Shown here one piece after another: positions 62,518 to 64,000 of a DNA stretch of 64,000 nt. The position numbers and the translations under genes were made by a program. The DNA comes from Petrolisthes cinctipes (taxonomy: Eukaryota > Arthropoda > Malacostraca > Decapoda > Porcellanidae). Numbering within the stretch: the stretch's first letter is position 1; every line of letters begins with the position of its first letter. The notes under the pieces are model-generated. The model ran no database searches. It was not told the origin of the DNA and worked only from the letters and a program-made list of their open reading frames with translations. The DNA is taken from assembly GCA_033782935.1 (NCBI GenBank), contig JAWQEG010000622.1, positions 784,001 to 848,000 of the forward strand, given 5' to 3'.

Positions 62518-64000
62518 TCACACCATGGATCTTAAGGACAGCTCCAACTCGCTAAATGGGATCGTGGGCACGGAAGGATTAATTATCAGCTTTTCACACA
62601 CTTTACTCCTTTTCTTCTTCCTTCGGCTATTCCCATGCCACAGTGGATCACCTGTCTCCATCATCAAGGCATCTTCTTCTGCTACCCCCACCATCCGCAT
62701 GTCCTTCACTGCCTCCATAAATGTTCTTTTTGGTCTTGCTCTCTTCCTCCTGCCTGATAGATCCATTTCTAGCATCCTCCTTCCCACATATTCTTCATCC
62801 CTTCTTAGCACATGCCCAAACCAACTCAGTCTCGCCTATCTAACACTATCCCGAAACCTTTGTACATGCGCTGTCCCTCTAATGTATTCATTTCTAATTT
62901 TGTCCAACCTCGTTACTCCCAGTGAAAAACGCAACATCTTCATTTCTGCCACTTCTAACTAAGCTTTTATTCTTTTTGTCAATGGTACTGTCTCCATACC
63001 ATACAACATGGCTGGCCTGACCACCGTCTTATAAACCTTCTCTTTCATCCGTGTAGAAATCCTTCTGTCACATACCACTCCTGTCACCTTTCTCCTCCCA
63101 TTCCAACCAGCCTGTACACTCTTTACCACACTCTCCATGACTTTGTACAGTTGACCCTAAATACTTGAACTCATTGACCCTCGCCATTTCAACACCTTGC
63201 AACTTCACCGTTTCTCCCCATTCCTTATATTTACAGCCAGATACTCCGTCTTGCCTCTGTTTACTTTCAATCCTCTTGTCTCCAGTGCATATCTCCATCT
63301 CTCCAGTTCCGCTTCGACTTTCTCCCGGCTCTCACAACATAACACAATGTCGTCCGCAAACATCATTGTCCACGGAGACTCCTGTCTATCCTCATCAGTC
63401 AATCTCCATTGCAAACAAGAAAAGGCTCAGAATCGATCCCTGGTGTAACCCCACCTCCACCCTGAACCTCTCAGTCATTCCTGCTGCACATCTCATTGCG
63501 GTTTCACTGTCGTCGTACATGTCTTTAGCCACCTTCACATAATTCTCAGCCACTCCTGACTTCCTCATACAATACCACAATAATTCTTCTCTCGGCACTC
63601 TGTCATAGGCTTTCTTCAAGTCTACAAACACACAGTGCAGCCTCTTCTGACCTTCTCTATACAGTACTTCTCGTTCACCATTTTTAAGGCAAATACTGCA
63701 TCTTTAGTGCTTCTCCCCGGTATGAAGCCAAATTTCTCTTCACATATCCTTACTTCACTTCTCAGCCTAACTTCCACCATTCGTTCCCATATCTTCATTG
63801 CATGGATAATCAACTTTAAACCTCTATAATTGCCACAGCTTTGCAATTCGCCCTTGTTCTTAAAAAATTTGTTTCAGAACACTTTTTCTCCACTCCTCAG
63901 GCAGTCTCGCGCCCTCAAGAATTTTGTTAAATCTTCTAGTAAACCACTCCACTGCCATCTCTCCTAAACTCCTCCATGCTTCTAGACCTACAGCCTTACC
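62518..64000 (-). mobile_element. RTE-like non-LTR relic, arm 2 copy (runs off the window)
   Basis: Reverse complement of the arm 1 relic. Here the block after KKAYDRVPREELLWY is intact (63395-63631, CMRKSGVAENYVKVAKDMYD), while arm 1 has lost about 20 bases; conversely other frameshifts are shared (near 63850, 63600 and 63200), so most decay precedes the duplication. The catalytic FADDIVL is at about 63350. Confidence 0.85.

Overview
The window reads as nuclear DNA of an arthropod, most probably a decapod crustacean. Coding DNA is sparse and split by GT/AG introns. Long (GA)n, (AT)n and (CA)n tracts are everywhere. The transposon mix (DIRS-like YR retroelement, RTE-like and other EN-RT elements, Penelope, Ty3/gypsy, hAT, mariner-like and TTAA foldback elements) fits published decapod genomes, the one telomere-like tract is the arthropod type (CCTAA/TTAGG), and the best promoter has an arthropod TCAGT initiator. 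Species cannot be named.

Layout. 1-5.8 kb: an LTR end, purine- and G-rich minisatellites, a pogo-like repeat and a foldback element. About 5.8-13.74 kb is arm 1 of a large inverted duplication: an RTE-like reverse transcriptase relic, (GA)n-linked dispersed repeats, a small secreted-peptide gene (promoter 10.43 kb, exons near 10.69 and 13.73 kb) and a relic IS630/Tc1-type transposase. 13.75-47.9 kb is a 34 kb spacer of transposon debris: a disrupted EN-RT element (19.6-22.6 kb), three 217-bp MITEs, a tRNA-derived SINE, a Helitron helicase scrap, a Penelope GIY-YIG scrap, many TTAA-flanked foldback MITEs, a direct duplication with a 36-bp minisatellite, a CR1/Jockey-type RT fragment and a hAT MITE with a clean 8-bp target duplication. 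It also holds candidate exons of a cysteine-rich secreted peptide on the minus strand. 47.93-64.0 kb is arm 2, the reverse complement of arm 1, with two insertions absent from arm 1: the 3' part of a gypsy-like LTR element and a complete 7,435-bp DIRS-like element.

The DIRS-like element (55050-62484, minus strand) is the most informative object. Its inverted terminal repeats, its internal complementary region (an exact copy of the joined ends) and the empty site in arm 1 fix its borders to the base. It encodes gag, RT-RNase H and a tyrosine recombinase, and by reading-frame logic carries at least three spliceosomal introns. Host genes are few: the peptide gene is complete only in arm 1, because the duplication breakpoint falls inside its last exon in arm 2.
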